Shown: positions 21,073 to 30,314 of the stretch, piece by piece
Numbering within the stretch: the stretch's first letter is position 1
Layout of the letters: every line of letters starts with the position of its first letter
From: Sycobia sp. Sy_11
Taxonomy: Eukaryota > Arthropoda > Insecta > Hymenoptera > Epichrysomallidae
DNA length: 64,000 nucleotides
Assembly: GCA_018907035.1 (NCBI GenBank)
Contig: JACCIC010000150.1
Coordinates: 858,501-922,500, forward strand
Direction of reading: 5' to 3'
Program-made: the position numbers and the translations under genes
Notes under the pieces: generated by a model
Told to the model about the DNA's origin: nothing
The model's database searches: none
Seen by the model: only the letters and a program-made list of their open reading frames with translations

Positions 21073-22149
21073 ATGAAGGTCTCGTGGATATATAAACTTC
21101 GTAGGGAGCAGTTGCTTATAGAGTTAGCAAAATTCGAGTTAAGTCTAGACGGTAATGTTGTTCAACTCCGGCAGAGATTAGTACGATATGTAAGTCAAAA
21201 TCCGGAATTTTTTAATGATAAGCCAGACGACGCGCCGGATTACGTAGAAGAGCACGACAGGACGGCCGATGAGTAGCAATTGCTCACCGAGAAATTGCAA
21301 AATACATCGTCTCCACTATTAGGAGAAAGTAATGTACTTCCAACACCGAATCAAATTATGGCGAATATTCCCGTTAATCCGGCGGCAAAAATAGCCGACC
21401 AGATGAGGAAATGGATTTGCCATTTCGACGGGAAAAATGTTCACGCATTCCTGGAAAGAGTTTCGGAATTGCGTGCCGTCTACGGCCTAACAGACGCACA
21501 ATTGTTGCAGGGCTTACCGGAATTATTGAGAGGCGACGCGCAACAATGGTTTCGAAATTTTGCTAGAGATATCACGTCGTGGGAGGGATTGCAAAAATTA
21601 ATGAGAGAATTTTACTTACCTCCAAATAAACAACGACAGTTAGATAGGCAAATAATAGACCGAAAACAAAAATCGAAGGAATCGATTTTAGATTACGCGA
21701 ACGCCTTATGTACGTTAATGAGACGTCGCGGAGGTTTAGATATTCGTACACAATTAGACAATTTGTACGAAAATATGTTGCCTGAATTGCAATTATATGT
21801 TGCAAGAGAAAACATAGCCTCCGTAAGTGATTTAGTCCGGAAGGTAGAAATTGTACGAGAAAAATTAAATAGAATGGAAGGAGATAAAACAAAATCAACT
21901 TCCGAAAATCATCGATCATTCGTGAAACCACGAAATGCAATAATGGCAATTACGTCGTCGTACGACAAGAGTAAATGTTGCTGGCGTTGTAAGCAACAAG
22001 GCCATACACGTTTCCAATGCAAAAATGTACAAAGAAAATTTTGCACCCGGTGTGGCAAAGACGGCGTATTTTCGCGCGACTGCAAATGCCAAAAGCCGGG
22101 AAACGAAATTGCGGCCGGACCATCACAGGCCCGGCCGACCAACAATTAG
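21073..22149 (+). pseudogene. gag: Gypsy-B Gag (one nonsense codon)
   Basis: 358 codons from ATG 21073 to TAG 22149, interrupted only by TAG at 21274-21276 (ADE-stop-QLL, probably from CAG). The N-terminus (YKLRREQLLIELAKFELSL, then QLRQRLVRY) has the spacing of a SAP-like helix-extended-loop-helix motif, as in some insect Gypsy Gags. The middle is a capsid-like region (LLRGDAQQWFRN, LMREFYLPP). Two knuckles end it: CX2CX4HX4C (CWRCKQQGHTRFQC) and a second with Val for His (CTRCGKDGVFSRDC). Structural role: particle formation and RNA binding. Confidence 0.85.
22098..22137 (+). promoter_or_regulatory. Gag-pol -1 ribosomal frameshift signal (Gypsy-B)
   Basis: GGGAAAC at 22098-22104 in frame ccG GGA AAC, followed after 7 nt by CGGCCGG (22112-22118) pairing with CCGGCCG (22131-22137). 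The pol frame is -1 to gag. Heptamer, spacer length and stem position equal those of Gypsy-A, while the stem sequence differs with pairing kept. Confidence 0.78.
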
Positions 22150-25100
22150 ACTTACGCTATTTTGTAATAGCAAAAATAGGCCAAAAAAAGTATAAAGCAT
22201 TAGTTGACACAGATTCAGTTAATTCTTTTATACGGCCGGACGTGGCAAACCATTGCAAAAATAAATGCAATTGGACTGCGGTAGAAAAATCCAAAGCAGC
22301 AATACTGGCAAACGGTGCATTGATATCCGAAATGAAAGGGATAAAAGGCATAGTCAAGATAAAAAATTATTACGTAAATCAAGAATTTTACGTAATGAAT
22401 AAATTAAGTAGTAAAATTATCCTAGGAATGGATATTTTAACTAAATTGAACATCGACGTTTCATTGAAAGGAAAAAAACTTAGAAATAGTAATATATTTA
22501 TAAATCAAATCTCAAGTATTCAGAACCTTCAAACAGGATTGCAAGAGTTACCAAAACAGCAAAAGAAAGATTTAGAAAGATTTATAAATACAGAAATGGA
22601 AAAATTTAATTCTATTAAAGGGGCTACGCCTTGTGTGAAACATGAAATACGACTGACGGACACTACACCATTAAAACAACGTTACCGAGCTAGAAATCCG
22701 GCAATGCAAAAAATTATCAACGAGGAAGTTGATAAAATGATAAAAGAGGGCATAATACGACCATCAGACAGCCCATGGAGTAGTCCTGTGGTAATCGCAA
22801 GGAAAAAAGACGGCAAACCTCGATTTTGTGTGGATTTTCGCTGTTTAAATAAAATTTCGAAAAAGGATGCTTACCCCCTGCCACAAATACAGTCAATTCT
22901 TGATAAGTTGCAGGGCGCACGAATACTGTCAACTATTGACCTTAAAAATGGCTATTGGCAAATTAACCTAACAGAAGAAAGTAAGCCTCTTACGGCTTTT
23001 ACAGTGCCAGGACGAAGCCTTTATGAGTTCAATGTAATGCCTTTTGGTTTACATACTGCCCCAGCAACGTTTCAGAGATTGCTAGATACAATTATTACAC
23101 CCGATATGGCACCAAATGCATTTGCATATCTTGATGACATAATTATCGTCACCGAGACATACAAAGAACATAAAGAAATGCTAAAGACAGTCTTTGAAAG
23201 GTTGCGGGCTGCCAAATTAAAGCCGAATCCAGAAAAATGCAAATTTGCAAGGTCACAACTTACGTATCTGGGACACGTGGTTGATGCACAGGGAATCCGA
23301 ACAGATCCTGAAAAAATTAAAGCGATTTCAGCAATACCACCACCAAAAAATCAAAAAGAATTGAAAAGATTTTTTGGAATGCTTTCCTGGTATAGGCGTT
23401 TTATTAAAGATTTGTCAAAAACAGCAGCACCGTTAAGTATATTTATTATTAAAGAAGAAAACAGAATGGACATGGACACAGGATCAAGCAACGGCTTTTG
23501 AAGAGCTAAAGAAAAACTTAACGGAAGCTCCTGTTTTGGCATGTCCAAATTGGAATCTGCCTTTTGTCCTGCAAACAGATGCGAGCCTGCTTGGCCTAGG
23601 CGCCGTGCTAACACAGATAGACGGAGAAAAAGAGAACGTCATTGCATATGCTAGCCGCACACTAAATCCAGCTGAAAAAAATTATTCCGTCACTGAATTG
23701 GAATGTTTAGCTGTGCGGTGGGGCATATGGAAAATGCGCCCATATCTAGAAGGTTATCCGTTTACAGTGGTAACGGATCACCAATCATTAAAATGGTTGG
23801 AGAAGTTAGATAATCCATCAGGAAGGTTAGCTTCACTGAATTGGAATGTTTAGCTGTGCGGTGGGGCATATGGAAAATGCGCCCATATCTAGAAGGTTAT
23901 CCGTTTACAGTGGTAACGGATCACCAATCATTAAAATGGTTGGAGAAGTTAGATAATCCATCAGGAAGGTTAGCACGATGGGCACTGGAATTAGCACAAT
24001 GGGATTTCGATATACAGTATCGAAAAGGGACAGAAAACAACGTGGCCGACATACTATCACGGAATCCAGTCGAAATAAATGCGATATCCAAAACGGAAAA
24101 TAAATGGTACGAAAAAACTTATAAATCGGTATCAGAAAATCCGAAAGATTTTCCGGATTACAGGATAGAAGACAATAGATTGTATCGGCACATATTACAC
24201 ACGCTTGATTTTAATGAAACAAATGAATTAAGCGAGTGGAAAATATGCATAAATGATTCAGAAAAACAGTGAATAATGAGGGAAAACCACGATGATCCCA
24301 TGGCAGGACATTTAGGAGTAGCTAAAACTTTAGCAAAATTAGCTAAAAACTACTACTGGCCAGGCATGTTCCGTGAAGCCACACGGTACGTACGCGCGTG
24401 TATAAACTGCCAAAAGCATAAAGCACAGCAGTCAGCCCCGGCGGGAAAAATGCACGCGACAAATGTAACACAGCCATGGGAGATGGTCTCTGTTGATTTG
24501 GTGGGGCCTCTTCCACGATCGAATAACGGACATATTATGCTTCTTGTAATGCAGGATCGATTAACGAAATGGATCGAACTACGTGCATTACGGAAAGCAA
24601 CGGGTGCTGCCATAGGACGAGCAATCCAAGAACAGATTATATTACGTTTTGGATGCCCGCAAGTAATAGTGAGTGATAACGGTAGACAATTTATTTCGAA
24701 TGAGTTTCGCCACATATTAAAAAATGCGAAAATTACTCATCGAACAACGCCACCGTATTCACCCCAGTGCAATCCTGTAGAACGGGTAAATCGCACTGTA
24801 AAAACTATGGTAAAACAGTACATAGATAAGTCCCAAAAAACATGGGATAATTATCTAAACGAAATTTCATTTGCATATAACACAGCCATGCACGATAGCA
24901 CGGGTTATACACCAGCTTATTTAAATTTCGGACGAGAGCTAAGCGCACCAGGTAGCCTGAAACAAGAAATAGGACAGCGTTCAAAATCAAAAGCAGAAGA
25001 AAGGATAAGGAATATTCAGGAAGCACTTGAGCTCGCCAAAATAAAAACGGCACAGTCTTTCTCGAGACAGAGAAAATATTATGACTTACGCCGACGCGAT

Positions 25101-25319
25101 TGGCAGCCACGTGTTGGCGAACAAGTCCTGAAGCGTCAACACATACTGTCAAATAAAGCAAATCAGCTCAATGCAAAACTTTGCGAAAAATATAGTGGGC
25201 GATTTGCAATAATAAAGAAAGTTTCCCCAGTCATATTTGATCTGCAAGGAGCAGATGGGAAACTAATAGAAAAAATTCATGTCAAGGACATAAAACCGTA
25301 TACCGGTTACGATACGTGA
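22099..25319 (+). pseudogene. pol: Gypsy-B pol: protease, RT, RNase H, integrase (broken)
   Basis: Protease: ALVDTDSVNSF, with Asp replacing the Gly of DTG, so probably dead; LGMDILTKL closes the domain. RT: STIDLKNGYWQI and FAYLDDIIIV (YxDD). The frame shifts near 23436. RNase H: LQTDASLLGLGAVLTQ, TDHQSLKWL, NVADILSRN, with a 143-bp tandem duplication (23690-23832 and 23833-23975) that shifts the frame. A TGA at 24270-24272 follows DSEKQ. Integrase: HHCC zinc domain (GHLGVAKT … CINC) and an intact DDE triad (VDLVGPLPRS, SDNGRQF, NPVERVN), ending at TGA 25319. RT and integrase catalytic residues are kept, so most damage is recent. Confidence 0.9.
23690..23975 (+). repeat. 143-bp tandem duplication inside RNase H
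   Basis: Two head-to-tail copies, starting TCACTGAATTGG at 23690 and 23833, identical as far as read. As 143 is not a multiple of three, it breaks the reading frame. Gypsy-A has a single copy of the region. It is either a recent duplication or an assembly error. Confidence 0.9.
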
Positions 25320-25904
25320 ATTTTTGTAAATAATTTTGTAAAATTGTAAAATATTGTACATTGCCGGCAATAGTAATAAGTAAATAAGATAATTAAGTAA
25401 GCGAGATCTCTGTAAATAATTCTGTATATAGCGCGTTGATAATTTAAAATAGCGAGTTACTAATTTTATATAGCGTGTTAATCATTTTAAAATAGCGAAT
25501 AATTTAAAATAGCGAGTTACAAATTTTATATAGCGAGTTAATAATTCTGTATATAGCGAGTTAATGATAAGTACAATGTAATACGGCTCGGAAATAAATC
25601 GGGAGGAAAAAGGTTGTTTTTCCTAAATAAACGCGACTCACGATGGAGAATCTATATTCCGCAAACACACACGATCAAGACACAAAGTTTAAATAATCAA
25701 CCAACTATACAAATAATTTTGTATATAGGCATGGGCTTTACAATTCCCTACTTCGACAATAAATTCGAACATACGGTCGAGTCGGGAAATAAAAGTAAAC
25801 AAATACGCCCTTGCCTACTATTCAACATGTTCTAACTTTAAGATTGAATTAAATTTAAAGAGAACAAATCTGATCAGTGTAAAATCTACCGTGCTTAAGT
25901 TAAG
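25320..25904. other. AT-rich Gypsy-B spacer with short direct repeats
   Basis: Between integrase and ORF3. The words ATAGCGNGTTAATNATTT and AAAATAGCGAGTTAC recur about six times at 25430-25565 with spacings of roughly 20-30 bp. The open frame at 25614-25835 has no recognisable domain. The ORF2 of Gypsy-A has no counterpart here. Confidence 0.5.
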
Positions 25905-26440
25905 ATGGACGCTATTATGAATATGACGCCGCAGGAGCTATACGAGGAATTCGAGCGTTGGCTTGACGCTCAAGATACCTCGTACTTCGGGGAGGTGGCT
26001 GGAGATGAGGGATATTTCCCTCAGCCTACCCCACAGCAGACACTACCAACGACAGAATATCAGCCGACCAGTAAGGCGGTCCTAGAGGCTATGGCCAGGA
26101 GGCCAGTGGTGCGGCTGGAGCGGCTACAGACGCGCCCGAGACCCATAGCTTTCCCACCGCCGCTGATAACACTCCCGCCCATCCACCGGCAGCAGCGGGA
26201 CACGTCATTTCAGGTGCCTCCGAATCCGGCGGAAGGATTCCGTCGGATTTCCATCCCGGAGCCCCCACGGCCCAGAAGGGTAAAATTCCCAAATGGGCCG
26301 GAGGTCGTGATCCCGCCGGGAGTGCGTGAATACAAGGCTCGGGACAACGGTCTGCGATGGCGCATCCGAATAGACGCCAAAACAGGAGCGATAAGAGTCG
26401 GAAAACCTAAAGGTTTGTTTTTTTTATTATCGAAAAATCA
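25905..26440 (+). CDS. Gypsy-B ORF3, proline-rich accessory protein
   Basis: ATG 25905 opens a frame with an acidic N-terminus (MTPQELYEEFERWLDAQD), a Pro/Arg-rich middle (PPLITLPPIHRQQRDTSFQV) and the box LRWRIRIDAKTGAIRVGKPKG near residues 150-172. The frame stays open to 26585 through AT-rich sequence and into the 3' LTR; that tail is probably not meaningful. The 1216-1495 relic matches its C-terminal half closely, and Gypsy-A ORF3 matches the end box. No signal peptide or membrane segment precedes the box. Function unknown. Confidence 0.6.
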
Positions 26441-26569
26441 ACGTTATAATATGCGCGAAACCGTGTTCCTCGCAATTTATTTCACCGAGTCCGGCATAAT
26501 AAATTCAAATAGTATTACTCCGTTTCATTTTTGTTATCGCGTTTCACTCTTCACGGGGGAAGGGGGAGA
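26441..26569 (+). promoter_or_regulatory. Gypsy-B 3' untranslated region and polypurine tract
   Basis: AT-rich sequence ending in GGGGGAAGGGGGAGA (26555-26569), directly before the 3' LTR start TGCGACGAG. The purine run is the expected plus-strand primer. Confidence 0.75.
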
Positions 26570-27133
26570 TGCGACGAGACAATAGTCTCGCGCAGAACTT
26601 TTAATATTTGTAATAAGTCGCGAAGTCGTGAGCGGCGCGGCGCGGCGAAGGAGGAGCGCTGAAGGCTTCGTGGCGCGGCGCGGCGCGGGGATAAAGCGCC
26701 GGCAGCAAAGAGGATGAGCGAGCGCTCTCTGGCCGCAGGCGGCTCGAAGAGTGGCGGCGAGCGATAATTCGCGAATCAATTCGCGAATTCTCGCGAGCGG
26801 CGACGGCGCTGCCCAAAACTACGGCGCGGTACAGTGCGGTAAGGGGAGAGCGAGCGCTCTCTCCTAATTCTCAAATAGAGCCGCACTGACTGCGAAAATT
26901 CAGTGTGCCAGCGACCTCGAAACTGGCTTTTCGAGGGGGACCTGTCGTCGGCGCGATAGCGGGCGACAAGTCTCCGCACACTCGGGGCGAGACGCGAAAA
27001 ACGAAATAAATAATAATTAAAACTTTGTAAATTTTAAATTAGAAATAAATTATTTAAAATTATGTGCATCATAAAATAAATTTATTTTATGATATAATTT
27101 GTTTATTTTGTTACAGCGGATAATGGTGACAAA
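26570..27133 (+). repeat. Gypsy-B 3' LTR, truncated
   Basis: Aligns with 19758-20321 over 564 bp with about ten differences and then stops within GGTGACAAA. The U5 hairpin array is missing. The sequence switches to a fragment of the Gypsy-A 3' end. Confidence 0.9.
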
Positions 27134-27256
27134 CGAAATTGTAATGATTTTTTTTTGTAAAGAGATTCTGCTCTTTTATATTTTCCAAGATAAAATTATG
27201 AATCTGTGCAATAATACACTATACACACGCGCCGCGCTCCCGAAAAAGGAGGGAGA
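27134..27256 (+). repeat. Gypsy-A-type 3' internal fragment with polypurine tract
   Basis: Contains CACTATACACACGCGCC and an A/G-rich tract ending GGGAGA (27243-27256), as found upstream of LTR-A at 10627-10662. It is the 3' remainder of another Gypsy-A copy, joined to the cut LTR-B. Confidence 0.75.
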
Positions 27257-29000
27257 TGCGACGGCCAAAAACATGGCCGCGCAATTTTACTTCGAACAAA
27301 GGATTTATTATACGCGTTAAAATTTAAGATAGTATTAAATCTAATTTGATGGATGTATTTTACAATACATACACGGAATTAGATGTATAAACTTCACAAG
27401 AAAGAATATCGAATATCATTAGAAATAATATATTAAATATATTATTTCTATAATTATTAAATTAAGACTCGCGTATACACCGAATAAACACCGAAAACCG
27501 GGCAAAGGTCGCGACGACTACTGGAGAAGGTAGTCGTCGCAACTGCCGAAACTCGAACAAGTAGAGAGAGAACGCGATATCTGGTTTCTCTCTCTACCAC
27601 TAAGTTAAGTACAGAGTATGCCGTAGAGGGGATACACTGCGCGCGGCAAGAGAGAGCGCGTTCAATGTATTAGACCGGCGGCCGCTATCCCCTCTAATAC
27701 ATGCCGCACGCACACTACTACACGCTCCCACTGAGCAGCCTGAGCCGCAACGAATGTAGCGAATGCGCGAATACCAGCATATACAACGGGTGTCCGAAAA
27801 CGAATGCACCCGCTGTATTTAATTAAATTAACTAAAACAAATGATTTAATGTAGGCATAATGTATAAATATATGTATATAAATATTTAAACTTGTGTATA
27901 TGTGTATTATTACTGTGCGCAGCACACCGGCTGCAAATAATAACGAAATATAAAATAATAATTGTTATAATTATTATTGAGTATTATAATTATTATTGAT
28001 TATTATTGTTATTATTATAATTATTATTATTATTAATATAATTATTATAATTCGGCGCCTCGTCTGAAATTAAACGAGCGGCGACGGAATTATCCGATTA
28101 TTTTACTATAAAAGGGCCCGCAAAAGGCAAAATCGGCAGTTCGGCCGGTGAACCAACTGCCCCGAAGTTGTTTCACACGAACTCCTCCCGGAGCTAAAAC
28201 CTTTCCAGAGCTCAAATTAATCCTGACTTGTAAAAATCCTCTCCGAAATTATTAACTTGATCTCTGTTGCGAGGCGCTCCTTAAAAGACAGACGGTTAAT
28301 AATTTACCTTTCCTAAGTAAACGTGATCCTGGTTGCGAGGCACTCCTCAAAAGACCAGCAGTTTACTTATCCTTACATTTACCTAGTTCTCCGGAGTTAT
28401 TAGCTTGATCTCTGTTGCGAGGCGCTCCTCAAAAGACAGACGACTAATAACTTTACCTATCCTTAAGTAAACGTGATCCTGGTTGCGAGGCGCTCCTCAA
28501 AAGACCAGCAGTTTACTTATCCTGACTAGAAATTCTCCCCTTAACTCTTGATCCTGGTTGCGAGGCGCTCCTCAAAAGACCAGCGGAGTTAAGTTTTCCA
28601 TATTTTTATTTCCATTTTCAAATCAACCTGTCTCGGTTCATTAAATCCCCGCGTGGAAAATAACACCGGGTATTCGTGCGGTAACTAGCGCCGAATATTA
28701 GAGGCATTGCGGAAAATAGCGCAAAATTTATACAAATAAATATATAGATCTAGCTATAGTTTATCATTATTAATTATTTTTTGTGTTTATATTGATTTGT
28801 TGCAGAATCCTGCAGATAGAGGAACTGGATAATTTTTCATAAATAAATTTATATTTTTTGTTATAAAAAATTATATACTGTGTTCGTGTAATATTATTTT
28901 TCCTGAAACCGCCGTCCGATCCTGAAAAACTTCCTCCCCTCTCAAAACTACCCTGGGAAGATACCGCGTAGGCTATCCCGAGGGGGATAGGAACGTTACA
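27257..29000 (+). repeat. LTR-A copy II (1744 bp)
   Basis: Homologous over its length to 10663-12317, starting TGCGACGG and ending GAACGTTACA. It has one more hairpin unit than copy I. The next bases are TGGCGG, which begins like a primer binding site but matches only five bases. Being preceded by a polypurine tract, it is best read as a 3' LTR. Confidence 0.85.
28249..28593 (+). repeat. Hairpin array in LTR-A copy II (five units)
   Basis: Five units, each with inner GAGG…CCTC (one variant), middle CTGT…ACAG or CTGGT…ACCAG, and its own outer arm pair: TTATTAAC/GTTAATAA, GTAAAC/GTTTAC, ATTAG/CTAAT, GTAAAC/GTTTAC and CTTAACTC/GAGTTAAG. Arms change between units while pairing is kept, so folding rather than sequence seems to be conserved. 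Confidence 0.85.
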
Positions 29001-29079
29001 TGGCGGATACAATACAATATTTTTCAATAGAAACCGTATTTAAAATGTGTATATATAATATGTACAATATAATATACAT

Positions 29080-29120
<41 letters not shown>

Positions 29121-29755
29121 TATATTTCCGTTTTTTCCAATATAAATTCCGATACCAACTGAAATTTAAACAAAATATTAGTATCCGAATAGCATATTTT
29201 TTAAGCAGACGATGGATATTGCTCTTTTATGCAGAAGCGACGATTATATATTCATAGTTTCGAGGTTGTTGGTAAAGAATCCTATTTTGCCATCATTGCT
29301 TTTGTTCAAACTAAAAAAAACATAGTTTCTTGCCACAATTCTGAAGTTAATATAATTTATAAAAACAAAAATATATTTTGTCGTCACAAACTATATTCAG
29401 TATGATTTGGCATAAAGAACAATTTTAATTTTAATAAGAGAAGGAAAAAGAAAGACAGAGAGAGAGATTTTCCTACGTATGAGAAAATAAAATTAACAAA
29501 AAATAAAAGATATCCATAAGATGCAAGAAGAGTGTGTCAGATTAACCTGAAGAACAAAAAAGGTTATACCAACTAACGCGACACCTTCTTTAGGATACGA
29601 ATCCCAAAGTTGGATATAAAAATTCGTCTGAGCTGGCCTGGTATTAATACTTTAAGCGGACTACTTTGGGTTAATGTTCGTGATTCTAGACGCCACGTAG
29701 TGGCCGCTGTTGAAACTGATTGTTAAAACAATTAACTTAATTTATTGATGAAAGT
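29001..29755. other. AT-rich stretch with a (TA)n array
   Basis: A (TA)n run at about 29083-29118, then AT-rich sequence without a gene. From about 29560 the sequence looks like the body of the repeat whose tail follows. Confidence 0.4.
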
Positions 29756-29990
29756 AAAATGATTTTCAATAAAAAACCATAGCCTATGTCCTTCCCAAGA
29801 TAATATAGAATCTATATGTCAAATTTCAGAACAATCGGTTCAGTAGTTTTTTAGGTTATCGCGTACAAACAAAAACACGCTTTGTCTTTATAAATTAGTA
29901 TGATATGATATGATATTATATTATGATATGAAGTATGATATGATATGCTACAAGGTATGATATAATATGATATGATATGTGAATATAAAT
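29756..29990 (+). mobile_element. RTE-type LINE 3' end with ATGAT-rich tail
   Basis: Contains the blocks CCTATGTCCTTCCCAAGAT, TCAAATTTCAGAACAATCGG, TTCAGTAGTTTTTTAGG and CGCGTACAAACAAAAACACG. Together these are the widespread 3' end of arthropod RTE-clade LINEs. It closes with TTTATAAATTAGTATGATATGATATGAT and a degenerate GATAT/ATGAT tail to about 29982, the tandem-repeat tail expected of RTE. No coding part is present. Confidence 0.65.
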
Positions 29991-30314
29991 AATAATTAAA
30001 TATCATAATTGTTTTACATAGACACTACAGAGTACCAAGTTTCAAGCTAAAATATTAAATATTTTGTATAGAAAAATGTACAGACTTTTGTAAAAAAAGA
30101 TAATTTTTAAGTATTTCATTGCTAAATAATATTTTTAATATATACCTAATTTTAATAATAATATAATAATATACCTAATTTTTTTAAATGTTAAACATTA
30201 TTAAAATTGAATGTACTTAAAATTGGAAAATTATTACTAATCTATACTAACAATTCTTTTTTTTACAATACTTAATTAGATGATTCTTATAATATTAATA
30301 TTATGTATTATATT
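29991..30314. other. AT-rich 3' flank of the MADF-BESS gene
   Basis: No coding signal. The 3' UTR of the minus-strand gene must lie here. Confidence 0.4.

Larger units (their letters stand above)
19758..27133 (+). mobile_element. Gypsy-B LTR retrotransposon with 5' LTR and truncated 3' LTR
   Basis: Parts in order: 5' LTR 19758-20900, primer binding site 20901, gag, -1 frameshift signal, pol, ORF3, polypurine tract, 3' LTR 26570-27133 (cut short). The 564 bp that the two LTRs share differ at only about ten positions, so the insertion is fairly recent. Damage: gag nonsense at 21274, protease active-site change, frameshift near 23436, 143-bp tandem duplication in RNase H, nonsense at 24270. It lacks the ORF2 of Gypsy-A. 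Confidence 0.9.

Noticed and set aside
18036..29000. A single giant DNA transposon with inverted ends TGTAACGTTCC … GGAACGTTACA
   Set aside because: The right end is simply the LTR-A terminus, the same terminus also ends LTR-A copy I at 12317 without a partner, and the interior is two different Gypsy families; an inverted LTR fragment explains it better.
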